DNA of 64,000 nucleotides, from assembly GCA_020630875.1 (NCBI GenBank), contig JAHDIH010000003.1:210071-274070 (forward strand). Reading direction: 5' to 3'. Origin of the DNA: Deltaproteobacteria bacterium. Its GTDB lineage: Bacteria; Myxococcota_A; Polyangia; Haliangiales; Haliangiaceae. Below, piece by piece: positions 25,643-33,611 of the stretch; within the stretch, counting starts at the first letter, position 1, and each line of letters begins with the position of its first letter. The translations under genes and the position numbers were made by a program. The notes under the pieces are model-generated. The model worked only from the letters and a program-made list of their open reading frames with translations, ran no database searches and was not told where the DNA came from.

Positions 25643-26401
25643 CTAGATCCCAGTTTTGGAGATCCGATAGATAACTGTAGTGTTGCCACAAACATCAGCG
25701 GGACGACCGTCGATCTTCATCGGCTTGTATTTCCATTTGCGCATCGCGCTTTCAAGTTTCCTGTCGTAGGCAGAATAGCCAGTCGACTTGCGTCTTTTCA
25801 CCGACTTCACTTTGCCTGTTTTTGTCACGCAAATTTTCCAGGTACCAACGACTTTGGCGGAACCTGCACGCTGGATGGCTAACTGATCGGGCCGGTCCGG
25901 CTTTGGCTGTTCTCCAGAGATTTTTTGCTTCCTGAATAGTTTGGGAGCCATGATGTTGTCTTTTTTCTTGATGGGAGCCGCCCCACCAATCGAGCCACCG
26001 AGTACGCCGTCAACGCTACCGCCAACCGTCCCTCCGATTTGTCCACCAGCAATGCCACCCTCGACACCACCTTCTTCACCGCCTTCTTCCTGAACGGGAG
26101 GTGCGTCTTCATCTACTGACTCATCATCTTTCCGCTCGATCATCTGAACGTTTTCAACCACTTGTTTTGTGGTGACCGTCTTCGCTTTCGAAGCCGGCGG
26201 TGGAGGCGCGACAGCAGCAAGTGCTACCTGGTACCCTTTGGACTCTATCTGTGGAATCTGCGTGTACTCGATCTGCCACATAGAATTGACAACCGCAGCA
26301 CCTCCAGAAACCGAAGTGCCAAGGGCCGCAACCGCAACGCATCCAAGAAATAATTTGTTGTCAAAGATACTCCGACGTTGGGTAGAAAATGAATCAAACA
26401 T
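25643..26401 (-). CDS. tonB: Energy-transducing TonB-family protein
   Basis: 252 residues. A cytoplasmic N-terminus, one transmembrane helix (about 18-38, LFLGCVAVAALGTSVSGGAA), then a periplasmic linker with Pro/Ala (APPPPASKAK), acidic residues and a Gly-rich stretch (GGEEGGVEGGIAGGQIGGTV). The C-terminal about 90 residues are the TonB domain: GTWKICVTKTGKVKSVKRRK, then YDRKLESAMRKWKYKPMKID and YRIS. Two Cys residues in that domain could pair. The Gly-rich linker replaces the usual Pro-Lys spacer. Starts 8 bp inside the TPR lipoprotein gene. It should couple ExbBD to outer-membrane receptors, probably the one encoded at 19-22.6 kb. Confidence 0.88.
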   Translation of the reverse strand: MFDSFSTQRRSIFDNKLFLGCVAVAALGTSVSGGAAVVNSMWQIEYTQIPQIESKGYQVALAAVAPPPPASKAKTVTTKQVVENVQMIERKDDESVDEDAPPVQEEGGEEGGVEGGIAGGQIGGTVGGSVDGVLGGSIGGAAPIKKKDNIMAPKLFRKQKISGEQPKPDRPDQLAIQRAGSAKVVGTWKICVTKTGKVKSVKRRKSTGYSAYDRKLESAMRKWKYKPMKIDGRPADVCGNTTVIYRISKTGI

Positions 26402-27554
26402 CAGTGTTCCCCTTCTTTACATTCTTTCCATCGGTCGCCGCACTTCGCGGTTCCGCTTCACTTCCAGCTTTTTCCATTTTCTCGCGAAGCTGCGCTGCTT
26501 TCTTTTGGAAGTCTCGTTGGGCGCCAACTTCAATGGCCTGGGCCCAAGCTCCGCCAGCAAGTAGCCCACGGTAATACATTAATTTTTGCATTTGCTCCGT
26601 CAAGACCGGAGAATCTCCGGCTTCGAGCCTTGCCGCATCCACGATGGTGACGACTTGATCGACAAGCTTTTGCGCTTCTCCCCATTTCATGTCACGCCAC
26701 TCGTGATGGACGACTTGTACCATTGACTCGTAGATGTCCGAGCGTTCTTCTAGGTCTGGTACCAACTTGGCTTCTCGTGCCATCAGGTCGACCGACTCCT
26801 TAAACTTGCCTTGCCCTTGGTAGTAAACCGCAATGTTGCGCACGGCATCTCGGTTGTTTGGCTCCTTTTGCAGCGTCTCCTCCCAGTAAGCAATCGCTTT
26901 GTCGTACTGTTCCGTGCTCTCCCAAAGACTTGTGAGCCAAAGCATCACCTCTTGTCGTTTGACACAGATTTGAGGAATTTCTTTACCGTCTTCCAACAGT
27001 TTCAGTTTTGTTTCTTCCGGCGTATCCTCTCCCAAGCAATGGCTTTTATTTGACTTGGCCAACGCAAGCCAGCCTTCGAGATGGCCGATTTGTTTGTTCC
27101 GCATTTGTTCTACGGTCCGCACGTAACGCTCCATCTTGCGGTTGTAGCGCTCCAGGTCGTTCTTGTAGTCGATGACCTTTTGATCGTACTTCTGCAGTTC
27201 CTTGTCGTAGACTTTCATGGCTTCTTCATAAGCGGTTCGAGCTTCTGGAGTTGCGTCTTCTGCCGGTTCTGCGACTTCTTCTGGCTTCTCTGGTTCTTTC
27301 GGTCCTACCGGTCTAGGCTCCTCAGCGACAATCTCCGCGTACGCCGAAGCGGCGTTGATGTGAGCCACCAAAGCAGAGTCCCCATCGGAAGCAATCTCTA
27401 GAGATTTCTCGTAGTGGTCCGCGGCCTTGGAGTATTTCTCCGTTCCATAGAATTGGTCGCCTTTTTGCAGCTCACGACGAGCGTTCAACTGCTCGCACGC
27501 AGAAAACGCGAAGAAGAATATTAATATCGGAAGTATCTTTTGAATACGTTGCAT
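26394..27554 (-). CDS. TPR-repeat lipoprotein of the Ton cluster
   Basis: 386 residues from the ATG at 27554 (the frame is open to 27614, but this start yields a proper lipoprotein signal, MQRIQKILPILIFFFAFSAC). TPR units include GDQFYGTEKYSKAADHYEKS, then a charged Pro/Glu-rich helical insert (PRPVGPKEPEKPEEVAEPAE and a long coiled coil), and further TPRs (YDKAIAYWEETLQKEPNNRD; YYQGQGKFKESVDLMAREAK). A TPR lipoprotein directly ahead of tonB-exbB-exbD-exbD is a recurring myxobacterial arrangement and suggests a scaffold for the Ton motor in the periplasm (inference). First gene of the operon. Confidence 0.82.
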   Translation of the reverse strand: MQRIQKILPILIFFFAFSACEQLNARRELQKGDQFYGTEKYSKAADHYEKSLEIASDGDSALVAHINAASAYAEIVAEEPRPVGPKEPEKPEEVAEPAEDATPEARTAYEEAMKVYDKELQKYDQKVIDYKNDLERYNRKMERYVRTVEQMRNKQIGHLEGWLALAKSNKSHCLGEDTPEETKLKLLEDGKEIPQICVKRQEVMLWLTSLWESTEQYDKAIAYWEETLQKEPNNRDAVRNIAVYYQGQGKFKESVDLMAREAKLVPDLEERSDIYESMVQVVHHEWRDMKWGEAQKLVDQVVTIVDAARLEAGDSPVLTEQMQKLMYYRGLLAGGAWAQAIEVGAQRDFQKKAAQLREKMEKAGSEAEPRSAATDGKNVKKGNTDV

Positions 27555-27663
27555 CAATGCCCCAGGTAGGTAGGCCGAGTTGTTACCACACCTTTCGTGA
27601 CAGGTAGGTAACAAAATCTAACAGAACTACCGTAACAAAGTGATTTCGGGATCTTACCGAACG

Positions 27664-28239
27664 TCAATCATTCGACTCGTGACTGTTGCTCAAGCGAACG
27701 ACCGCCGTCACAAGCTGACCTGTGCGATCCCTATCGTCCAGATCGAAAATAACGTCCTTGGCGTCCTGCACCAAACAAGCCTCGAATGGCTCGTTTCCGA
27801 GCGATTTAGGCAGTTTCAATTGAAGATTTCGAATCGTAGTCACTTTATCCGTGATGTCTGCTCGGCACCGGGCCTCGAAGTAACGTGGCAACTCGACTTG
27901 ATGCTTCGCGGCACAGCCCAAGACGACGCCTCGCATTTTTTCGCGAATCACAATGCCGTTGGCCACCGACATAGTGGAGCGAACAGGAGTCCCGGCATCC
28001 ATCTCGGCAAGCGTGTTGTCCATGGAAGAGTCCCCAAGCGATGGGTCACTTGCAACCGATGAGTCCGCTGGACTCTCCCGAGGTGGCCCTGACGAAGATT
28101 GAACCGTTCGACTCGAGCCGCTTTCCGCTACGCTGCTCACCGACGAATCCCCTTTGTCGAAAAACAGTAACCATAAAGCGATCAGCAAAAGTGTCACACT
28201 GACGATTAGCGACGCAAACTTCACGCGTAACCTTCCCAT
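27664..28239 (-). CDS. Single-span membrane protein with AgmX/PglI-like periplasmic domain
   Basis: 191 residues from the ATG at 28239; the frame is open further up, but the Met chosen begins a proper signal anchor (RLRVKFASLIVSVTLLLIAL) and shortens the overlap with birA to 19 bp. A Ser/Asp-rich linker (about 35-85) is followed by a C-terminal domain with spaced Cys residues (VVLGCAAKHQVELPRYFEARC ... FEACLVQDAKDVIF). This is the layout of AgmX/PglI-type proteins: membrane anchor, low-complexity linker, TonB-C-like domain. No function can be assigned. Last gene of a kinase-nadC-birA-this run. Confidence 0.55.
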   Translation of the reverse strand: MGRLRVKFASLIVSVTLLLIALWLLFFDKGDSSVSSVAESGSSRTVQSSSGPPRESPADSSVASDPSLGDSSMDNTLAEMDAGTPVRSTMSVANGIVIREKMRGVVLGCAAKHQVELPRYFEARCRADITDKVTTIRNLQLKLPKSLGNEPFEACLVQDAKDVIFDLDDRDRTGQLVTAVVRLSNSHESND

Positions 28240-28925
28240 TGAATCTCTGCAGAGGAAACTCTTTTCGTTTGCCCATCGGCACTGCGCAGTATCAGATGCC
28301 CCGCCGGTGATAGAGAATCGCAAACTCCAGAAAATCCATTCACGCTCCCGCGCCCTTTCCACAGTCTCTCATTAATGGCTCCCACCTGGGGCCGAAGACC
28401 GACCGTGAGAAGTTCTTCGATTCGAAAATCGAGACGCTGAACCACGACGTCCTGTACTTCTTGTAACGTTACGTCCGGCGCCACCATGCGTAGATACGCA
28501 CGTTCTTTCGGAGCCGTCGCGACATTGATTCCGACTCCGATCACGGCCGTGGAAACGAGGTTTCCTGAACCGGTTGACTCTACCAAAATCCCACAGACTT
28601 TTTTCCCGTTCATTAATATGTCGTTGGGCCACTTAATGTGGCATGCCCCCCATTGCGATAAGGACTCATGAATGCCGAGCCCCGCAGAGAGACTTAATCT
28701 CGCCGCGAGCTCTGCCGGCATTGGTCCGCGAACCAAAAAAGACATGAAAAGGTTTCCCGGCAAGCTCTGCCAGTCGTTTCCTCCTCTACCTCGCCCCTGA
28801 GTTTGAATTGTCGCCGTGACCAGCGTGCCATGCGGCGCGCCGTCGTCTGCCAGCTGTCTGCAAAGGTCGTTTGTAGACGGGCACTGCTTCACGTGGTGCC
28901 TGTTGGTTCCGAGCCACTCAGCCAC
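28221..28925 (-). CDS. birA: Biotin-[acetyl-CoA-carboxylase] ligase BirA (catalytic type, no HTH)
   Basis: About 234 residues from the GTG at 28925 (a GTG at 28952 is also possible). Class I biotin ligase: PSTNDLCRQLADDGAPHGTL, the biotinoyl-AMP loop QTQGRGRGGNDW, and IKWPNDILMNGKKVCGILVE followed by VIGVGINV. The C-terminal SH3-like domain is short. No N-terminal winged helix, so it is not the repressor form. Attaches biotin to carboxylase carrier proteins. Overlaps nadC (8 bp); the nadC-birA pair is a frequent association. Confidence 0.93.
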   Translation of the reverse strand: MAEWLGTNRHHVKQCPSTNDLCRQLADDGAPHGTLVTATIQTQGRGRGGNDWQSLPGNLFMSFLVRGPMPAELAARLSLSAGLGIHESLSQWGACHIKWPNDILMNGKKVCGILVESTGSGNLVSTAVIGVGINVATAPKERAYLRMVAPDVTLQEVQDVVVQRLDFRIEELLTVGLRPQVGAINERLWKGRGSVNGFSGVCDSLSPAGHLILRSADGQTKRVSSAEIQWEGYA

Positions 28926-29766
28926 GAAAGTCCAGCCCAATATCGACGGCACGTACGGAGTGAGTCAAAGCGCCACTGGAAATAACGTCGGCTCCTGCTT
29001 TGGCGTAGTCCTCGATGGTCTCAAGAGTGATGCCTCCTGACACTTCGACCACCACCCCTTTTGCTTTAGCTTTGGGGACAAGAGATGCCACTTGCGCCGG
29101 CGTCATATTGTCAAGCAGGACGATGTCTGCCCCGGCGGAAAGCGCCGACTCAAACTCGGCTTCGTTGGTGACTTCCACTTCGATTTTTAAGCCGTGGGGA
29201 GCAATTTTTCGTGCGGCAACGATCGTATCTGCGACAGACCCAACGGCCGCAATATGGTTGTCTTTTATTAAGACCCCTCCGGACAAGTCGAACCTATGAT
29301 TTTTAGCACCACCACATAATACCGCTTGTTTTTCCAGGTACCTCCAGCCTGGAGTCGTCTTTCTTGTATCAACCACCGCACAAGGGTAGTCGACGATTTT
29401 TTGGGCATAGGTGTGAGCTTGCGTGGCAACTCCGCAGAGCCTTTGAAGAAAATTGAGAGACACCCGTTCGGCTTGCAGTATCAAAGCGGCTGAACCAGAA
29501 ACGGTAGCAATGACGTCGCCTTTATTCGCTATCACGCCGTCTTCAATGTGCCTTGAAAAAGTTAATTCCCCGCCGCCGACTCTGGCGCAAACCTCGGCGG
29601 CAACATCGAGGCCGCAAACTACAATTTTTTCTCGCGCCACGAAATCACCAGTGGCTGTTGCCTTACTGCTAACCGTTGCTTCTGTTGTAATATCGCCACG
29701 ACTTAAGTCTTCGCTCAACGCCAACTCGATTAAAGAAATTACTGCTGGATTACCACTCACTCGCAT
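28918..29766 (-). CDS. nadC: Nicotinate-nucleotide pyrophosphorylase (carboxylating) NadC
   Basis: 282 residues, normal length. Quinolinate phosphoribosyltransferase motifs: ALSEDLSRGDITTEATV near the N-terminus, DTRKTTPGWRYLEKQAVLCG at about 135-155, NHRFDLSGGVLIKDNHI, IEVEVTNEAEFESAL, and VEVSGGITLETIEDYAKAGA. Converts quinolinate and PRPP to nicotinic acid mononucleotide in NAD biosynthesis. No nadA or nadB in the window. 23 bp downstream of the kinase gene on the same strand and overlapping birA. Confidence 0.95.
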   Translation of the reverse strand: MRVSGNPAVISLIELALSEDLSRGDITTEATVSSKATATGDFVAREKIVVCGLDVAAEVCARVGGGELTFSRHIEDGVIANKGDVIATVSGSAALILQAERVSLNFLQRLCGVATQAHTYAQKIVDYPCAVVDTRKTTPGWRYLEKQAVLCGGAKNHRFDLSGGVLIKDNHIAAVGSVADTIVAARKIAPHGLKIEVEVTNEAEFESALSAGADIVLLDNMTPAQVASLVPKAKAKGVVVEVSGGITLETIEDYAKAGADVISSGALTHSVRAVDIGLDFRG

Positions 29767-29789
29767 GGGGGGACTATGCCCTAGAAAGC

Positions 29790-31586
29790 TTAGGGCGCGC
29801 TACGTCGCTTGCTGCGATTAATCCATAAAAGCACTCCCGCCCCCACGGAAAACGTAGCCGCGTCCCTAACTAGTTGAACCTGAAAGTCCGCGGGGTCAAA
29901 GAAGAAGAACAAGGCATAAAAGACCGCAACAACAACCAGTCGGATGTCCAGCACAATAAGAAGCGTGGTCACCAGAGAAAGAGAAAAGAACTGCCTCGCT
30001 ACCATGAACACGCGCTGATCGAAAGAGTGATGCAAACAGGTTAATGAAGCGACAATCCCCAAGCTAGCAAGGACAATCCCCGCCCTCAGTACCAATTTCG
30101 CCAATCGGTCTTTTTCGCCCAGCTTAAGAAAACGAATCGCAATGGAGAACAGTGTTATGGCGATACCATCGGCTACAATTTGGGACTGAAGAAAGCCAAT
30201 GGCAGGCGCCGTAATCAAGGCCGCCAGCATTGCGACAGCCCAAACAGAGAACACAATCGGAATCAGCCGGCCTGCAACGACGTTTCCAGGCTCGTCTTCT
30301 ACCTTTTTGGCAGAGCGAGCTTTGTCCCGCGCTTGTCGGGCTTTGGCAATCACTTCAGGAGAGGTAAGATCGCTGCTTCTTGCAATCACCAGAGCTTTGT
30401 CGGGACGACCACAGCGAATTTCTTCGCCAACGACCTCGCTCATCAAGTTACGAAGACCAGCGCGAGCGACAACTAATTTTTCGTCCATCGCAAGGCATTG
30501 TTCGTAGGCAAACCGGGCCTTGAAGTATAGTGTTTCGCGAGCTCCTTCGATCATCGTGACGGAGCCATCCAAACGATTTCTTTGATTGTGAATGTCGCGA
30601 GCCGTATCAAGAAGCTTGAGGGCGCCGTTGATTTCAAAATACCTGGCTACCGCATTCCTAAGCTCTTCTACCGTACCGGTTCGAGTCTCTACGTCTGCTT
30701 CCATCGCTCTTCTGCAAACCTGCTTGAGGTAATCGTGCGTCGAGTCAGAAAACGAAGGTGCAGAAGCTTCAATAGCGGCAATCTGACCTGTTTTTGAACG
30801 CCCTTGGTGAGGGGCATGCCCTTCGATAATGTGAAATAACGTGGCGCCTAGCAAGTAAACGTCCGTATGAACGCCAAGTGGCGCGTTAGACTTGGGAAGC
30901 ATTTCTGGGGCGAGATAACCAAGCGTGCCAAACAGCGAACCACCATCCAACTCATCGATTTTCGTTGCAAGCCCCCAATCAACAACGAAAACTTTACCAA
31001 AGTCCCCCACTAAAATGTTGGCCGGTTTAATGTCGAGATGAACAATCCCTTGATCGTGAGCAAACGCTATCGCATCGCAGACTTTCAGAAACACCTCTAA
31101 AAGTTTTGTAATCGGCTCGGACTTTTGTATGACTTCTTCTAAAGTGCTGCCCGCTACTTTACTCATTACAACATTCGGCCGACCGAACTCGTAGTAGAGG
31201 TCATGAACGGGTACAATATTGGGATGTTCCAGAGCGGCGGTAATTCTAGCCTCCGCCACCAGCCGGTGATCGCCGTCGCCGTCATCCACTTCATTGCGAA
31301 CTCTTTTTACCGCCACCTCACGTTGCAGGCGATCCTGCAATGCGGACATGACTTCGCCCTGCCCTCCGGTGCCTAACACTTCCGCTTCGATGCGATAACG
31401 AGGCATCTTGGTGCCGGTCCCTGAGGCGAATGGTAACCTTTTCGCTTCAGGCAGTGGTTGCATCATCGTGTAGCCAACTTGCTTAGCTGGCTCTTCATCA
31501 GAATCTCGAATACTCACATGCCCAATGAATGCAATTCTTGTTCCATGGAAAAGCCCTGTCTCCTTCGACTGATTAAGGAATCGCAC
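29790..31586 (-). CDS. Ser/Thr protein kinase with C-terminal multi-pass membrane region
   Basis: 598 residues from the first GTG; alternatives are a GTG at 31514 and the ATG pair near 31466, all ahead of the kinase domain. Kinase domain about 65-330: Gly loop EVLGTGGQGEV, lysine in EVAVKRV, catalytic loop IVHLDIKPANILV (HxDxKxxN complete), DWG in place of DFG, LAPEML, and DVYLLGATLFHIIEGHAP. A helical segment follows (about 330-430), then five or so transmembrane helices from about 440 to 590 (IPIVFSVWAVAMLAALITAP, GIVLASLGIVASLTCL). It is a Pkn/Hanks-type kinase with a membrane-sensor tail, typical of Myxococcota; active-site residues look functional. An SD-preceded 10-codon ORF (31546-31514) overlaps the GTG at 31514. 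Confidence 0.88.
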   Translation of the reverse strand: MRFLNQSKETGLFHGTRIAFIGHVSIRDSDEEPAKQVGYTMMQPLPEAKRLPFASGTGTKMPRYRIEAEVLGTGGQGEVMSALQDRLQREVAVKRVRNEVDDGDGDHRLVAEARITAALEHPNIVPVHDLYYEFGRPNVVMSKVAGSTLEEVIQKSEPITKLLEVFLKVCDAIAFAHDQGIVHLDIKPANILVGDFGKVFVVDWGLATKIDELDGGSLFGTLGYLAPEMLPKSNAPLGVHTDVYLLGATLFHIIEGHAPHQGRSKTGQIAAIEASAPSFSDSTHDYLKQVCRRAMEADVETRTGTVEELRNAVARYFEINGALKLLDTARDIHNQRNRLDGSVTMIEGARETLYFKARFAYEQCLAMDEKLVVARAGLRNLMSEVVGEEIRCGRPDKALVIARSSDLTSPEVIAKARQARDKARSAKKVEDEPGNVVAGRLIPIVFSVWAVAMLAALITAPAIGFLQSQIVADGIAITLFSIAIRFLKLGEKDRLAKLVLRAGIVLASLGIVASLTCLHHSFDQRVFMVARQFFSLSLVTTLLIVLDIRLVVVAVFYALFFFFDPADFQVQLVRDAATFSVGAGVLLWINRSKRRSAP

Positions 31587-31592
31587 ACTTTG

Positions 31593-31631
31593 ATGGGGTC
31601 TGTTCCCCCAGTTATGGGACTAATCCCCCAG
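31593..31631 (-). repeat. Tandem imperfect hairpin repeat upstream of the kinase gene
   Basis: Two near-identical 18-19 bp units (31593-31611 and 31614-31631; plus strand ATGGG...CCCCCAG), each self-complementary (TGGGG/CCCCA with a 7-nt loop; TGGG/CCCA with an 8-nt loop). They fill the 48-bp gap between the CPBP protease stop and the kinase. Could be attenuator, protein-binding site or weak terminator; no T-run follows. Confidence 0.55.
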
Positions 31632-31634
31632 AAC

Positions 31635-32453
31635 TTACACGAAGCCAGCATAAAGTATGGCTTGTACGATGTTGGCCATGGCGTGACAGATGACTGGCGC
31701 CACAATGGAGCCGGTAGCAGATTGCAGCCATCCAAACCACAGTGCAGGAAACATCGTGGCTAACGCCTGGCCGGGGCCGTGAAGTGGCCAGTGAATCAAT
31801 CCAAACAGTACGCAACTGATTACTAGGGCGAGCCCAAGTCCTCCGCCGAGAAAACGAAATTTGGGCGGAAGGCGTTTTTCCAAAAGTGTTAAAAGCGTGC
31901 CTCTCACGAAAAACTCTTCCGTTAACGCGACAACGCCAAACTGGGTAGCGGCGTACTCCCAAAAGGCCTGGGTTCGTCCTGGCATTTCGCGCCAATTTCC
32001 AAGCTCGGGAAAGGACCATCCCTGTTGTCCGCATGCCATAACTGGGATTTGTTTAGCCAGCTCTTTGGTATCGCAAATGAACTCTCGTAACGCAAAATGT
32101 CCAAGAACAAACAGCGGCAAAATGATGGCCATCGACACGACCGCTAACAGTAAACTTTTTGGCCAACGGTTTGTGTTGAAGCCATAGTTCGCAATGTCTT
32201 CTCCTCGATTGCGAGCAAGGAGCATCGGGACGTAGAGGAAAAGTACCACCGTGACGATACCACTTACAGATCCCAAGAGCGGGATGGAGAAACCAATAGG
32301 AGACACTGCAAACATTGCGGCCAATACGCCCAAATACACTACCAACACGTCCCTTAAGCAATTTTCATTGCGGATATGCGGGTGAATTGATTCCCCCTCC
32401 ACAAGATCACAATAACTCACGAAGGCGACTTTCGCGAGGTTCCGTAGCGGCAT
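31635..32453 (-). CDS. CPBP-family intramembrane metalloprotease (CAAX protease-like)
   Basis: 272 residues with about seven hydrophobic segments. The three CPBP catalytic motifs are present: the EExxxR box in LTEEFFVRGTLL (about residue 180), the His in CVLFGLIHWPLHG (about 220), and the second His with Asn in APVICHAMANIV (about 255). Intramembrane glutamate protease of the Rce1 type; bacterial members serve in bacteriocin maturation, immunity or lipoprotein-like processing. Substrate unknown. 48 bp upstream of the kinase on the same strand, divergent from the aldolase gene. Confidence 0.85.
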   Translation of the reverse strand: MPLRNLAKVAFVSYCDLVEGESIHPHIRNENCLRDVLVVYLGVLAAMFAVSPIGFSIPLLGSVSGIVTVVLFLYVPMLLARNRGEDIANYGFNTNRWPKSLLLAVVSMAIILPLFVLGHFALREFICDTKELAKQIPVMACGQQGWSFPELGNWREMPGRTQAFWEYAATQFGVVALTEEFFVRGTLLTLLEKRLPPKFRFLGGGLGLALVISCVLFGLIHWPLHGPGQALATMFPALWFGWLQSATGSIVAPVICHAMANIVQAILYAGFV

Positions 32454-32500
32454 TTCCCAATCTTGGTTGAAAGGTGGGGCGCGAACTAGTAAGAACAGGC

Positions 32501-33556
32501 ATGGGTGACATAAGCGCGATTAAATCAATTCTTGGTGACCAGCAGTCTTTGCTTGAGCACAGCTCCTCGACCGTCGCCAAAGAGCGACTGCATCTGCCGG
32601 GTCCGGATTACATCGACAGGGTATTTTCGCAAACCGATCGCTCGCCACAAGTGCTGTGCCGCATGCAACAAATGTTTGACCATGGAAGACTTGCCAAAAC
32701 TGGCTACCTCTCCATTCTCCCGGTGGACCAAGGCATCGAACACTCGGCGGCAGCATCATTCGCCCCTAATCCGACAATGTTCGATCCCGAAGGAATCCTT
32801 AAGCTTGCAATTGAAGGCGGGTGTAATGCCGTAGCCTCTACGCTTGGTGTTTTAGGAGCCGTTTCCAGAAAGTACGCGCACAAGATACCTTTCATTGCCA
32901 AATTGAACCACAACGAACTTTTGACCTACCCAGCCATTGCTGACCAAACACTTTTTGGAACTGCGAAACAAGCTTTCGACCTTGGAGCAGCAGGCATTGG
33001 CGCTACGATATATTGGGGTTCTGAAGGAAGCCGAAGACAGTTGATGGAGATTTCAGATGCATTTGCGGAAGCCCACGAGCTCGGGATGTTCACCGTGCTT
33101 TGGTGTTACGTCCGTAACCCGGGATTCAAAACCAAAGACAAGGATTACCACACCTCTGCCGACCTCACAGGACAAGCCAACCATCTTGGAGTTACCATTC
33201 AAGCAGACATCATCAAACAGAAAGCCCCCACCAACAATGGCGGTTATCCAGGGGTGGGTTTTGGCAGAACTCACGATAAAGTGTACAGCGAACTATCATC
33301 AGATCATCCCATCGACTTGACTCGTTACCAAGTGGCCAACTGCTACATGGGTCGGATTGGGCTGATCAACAGTGGCGGTGCCTCTGGGCAAAATGATCTC
33401 CAAGATGCCGTAGCCACGGCCGTAATCAACAAACGAGCCGGAGGAATGGGTTTAATCAGTGGAAGGAAAGCGTTCCAAAGAAACCTGAAGGACGGAGTGA
33501 AACTCTTACATGCCATTCAGGACGTATACTTGTGCGATGATGTGACCATCGCGTAG
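32501..33556 (+). CDS. fbaB: Class I fructose-bisphosphate aldolase (DhnA/FbaB type)
   Basis: 351 residues from the ATG at 32501, the start used by homologues ([20 protein letters not shown]); a GTG at 32474 is possible. Strong DhnA-type landmarks: [20 protein letters not shown], then [40 protein letters not shown] and a late [17 protein letters not shown] phosphate-binding loop. The Schiff-base Lys should lie in the segment after [11 protein letters not shown]. Cleaves fructose 1,6-bisphosphate in glycolysis or makes it in gluconeogenesis; cytosolic. It stands alone between divergent CPBP and the MshEN gene. Confidence 0.93.
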   Translation: MGDISAIKSILGDQQSLLEHSSSTVAKERLHLPGPDYIDRVFSQTDRSPQVLCRMQQMFDHGRLAKTGYLSILPVDQGIEHSAAASFAPNPTMFDPEGILKLAIEGGCNAVASTLGVLGAVSRKYAHKIPFIAKLNHNELLTYPAIADQTLFGTAKQAFDLGAAGIGATIYWGSEGSRRQLMEISDAFAEAHELGMFTVLWCYVRNPGFKTKDKDYHTSADLTGQANHLGVTIQADIIKQKAPTNNGGYPGVGFGRTHDKVYSELSSDHPIDLTRYQVANCYMGRIGLINSGGASGQNDLQDAVATAVINKRAGGMGLISGRKAFQRNLKDGVKLLHAIQDVYLCDDVTIA

Positions 33557-33611
33557 GAATGGCCCTTCCGGGGTGGATTTGAAGTGCGTCCCATTGTTAC
33601 CCTAAACTCAG

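Noticed and set aside
33557..33611. CCTTCCGGGG as a terminator hairpin after the aldolase gene
   Set aside because: Stem too short and no T-run.
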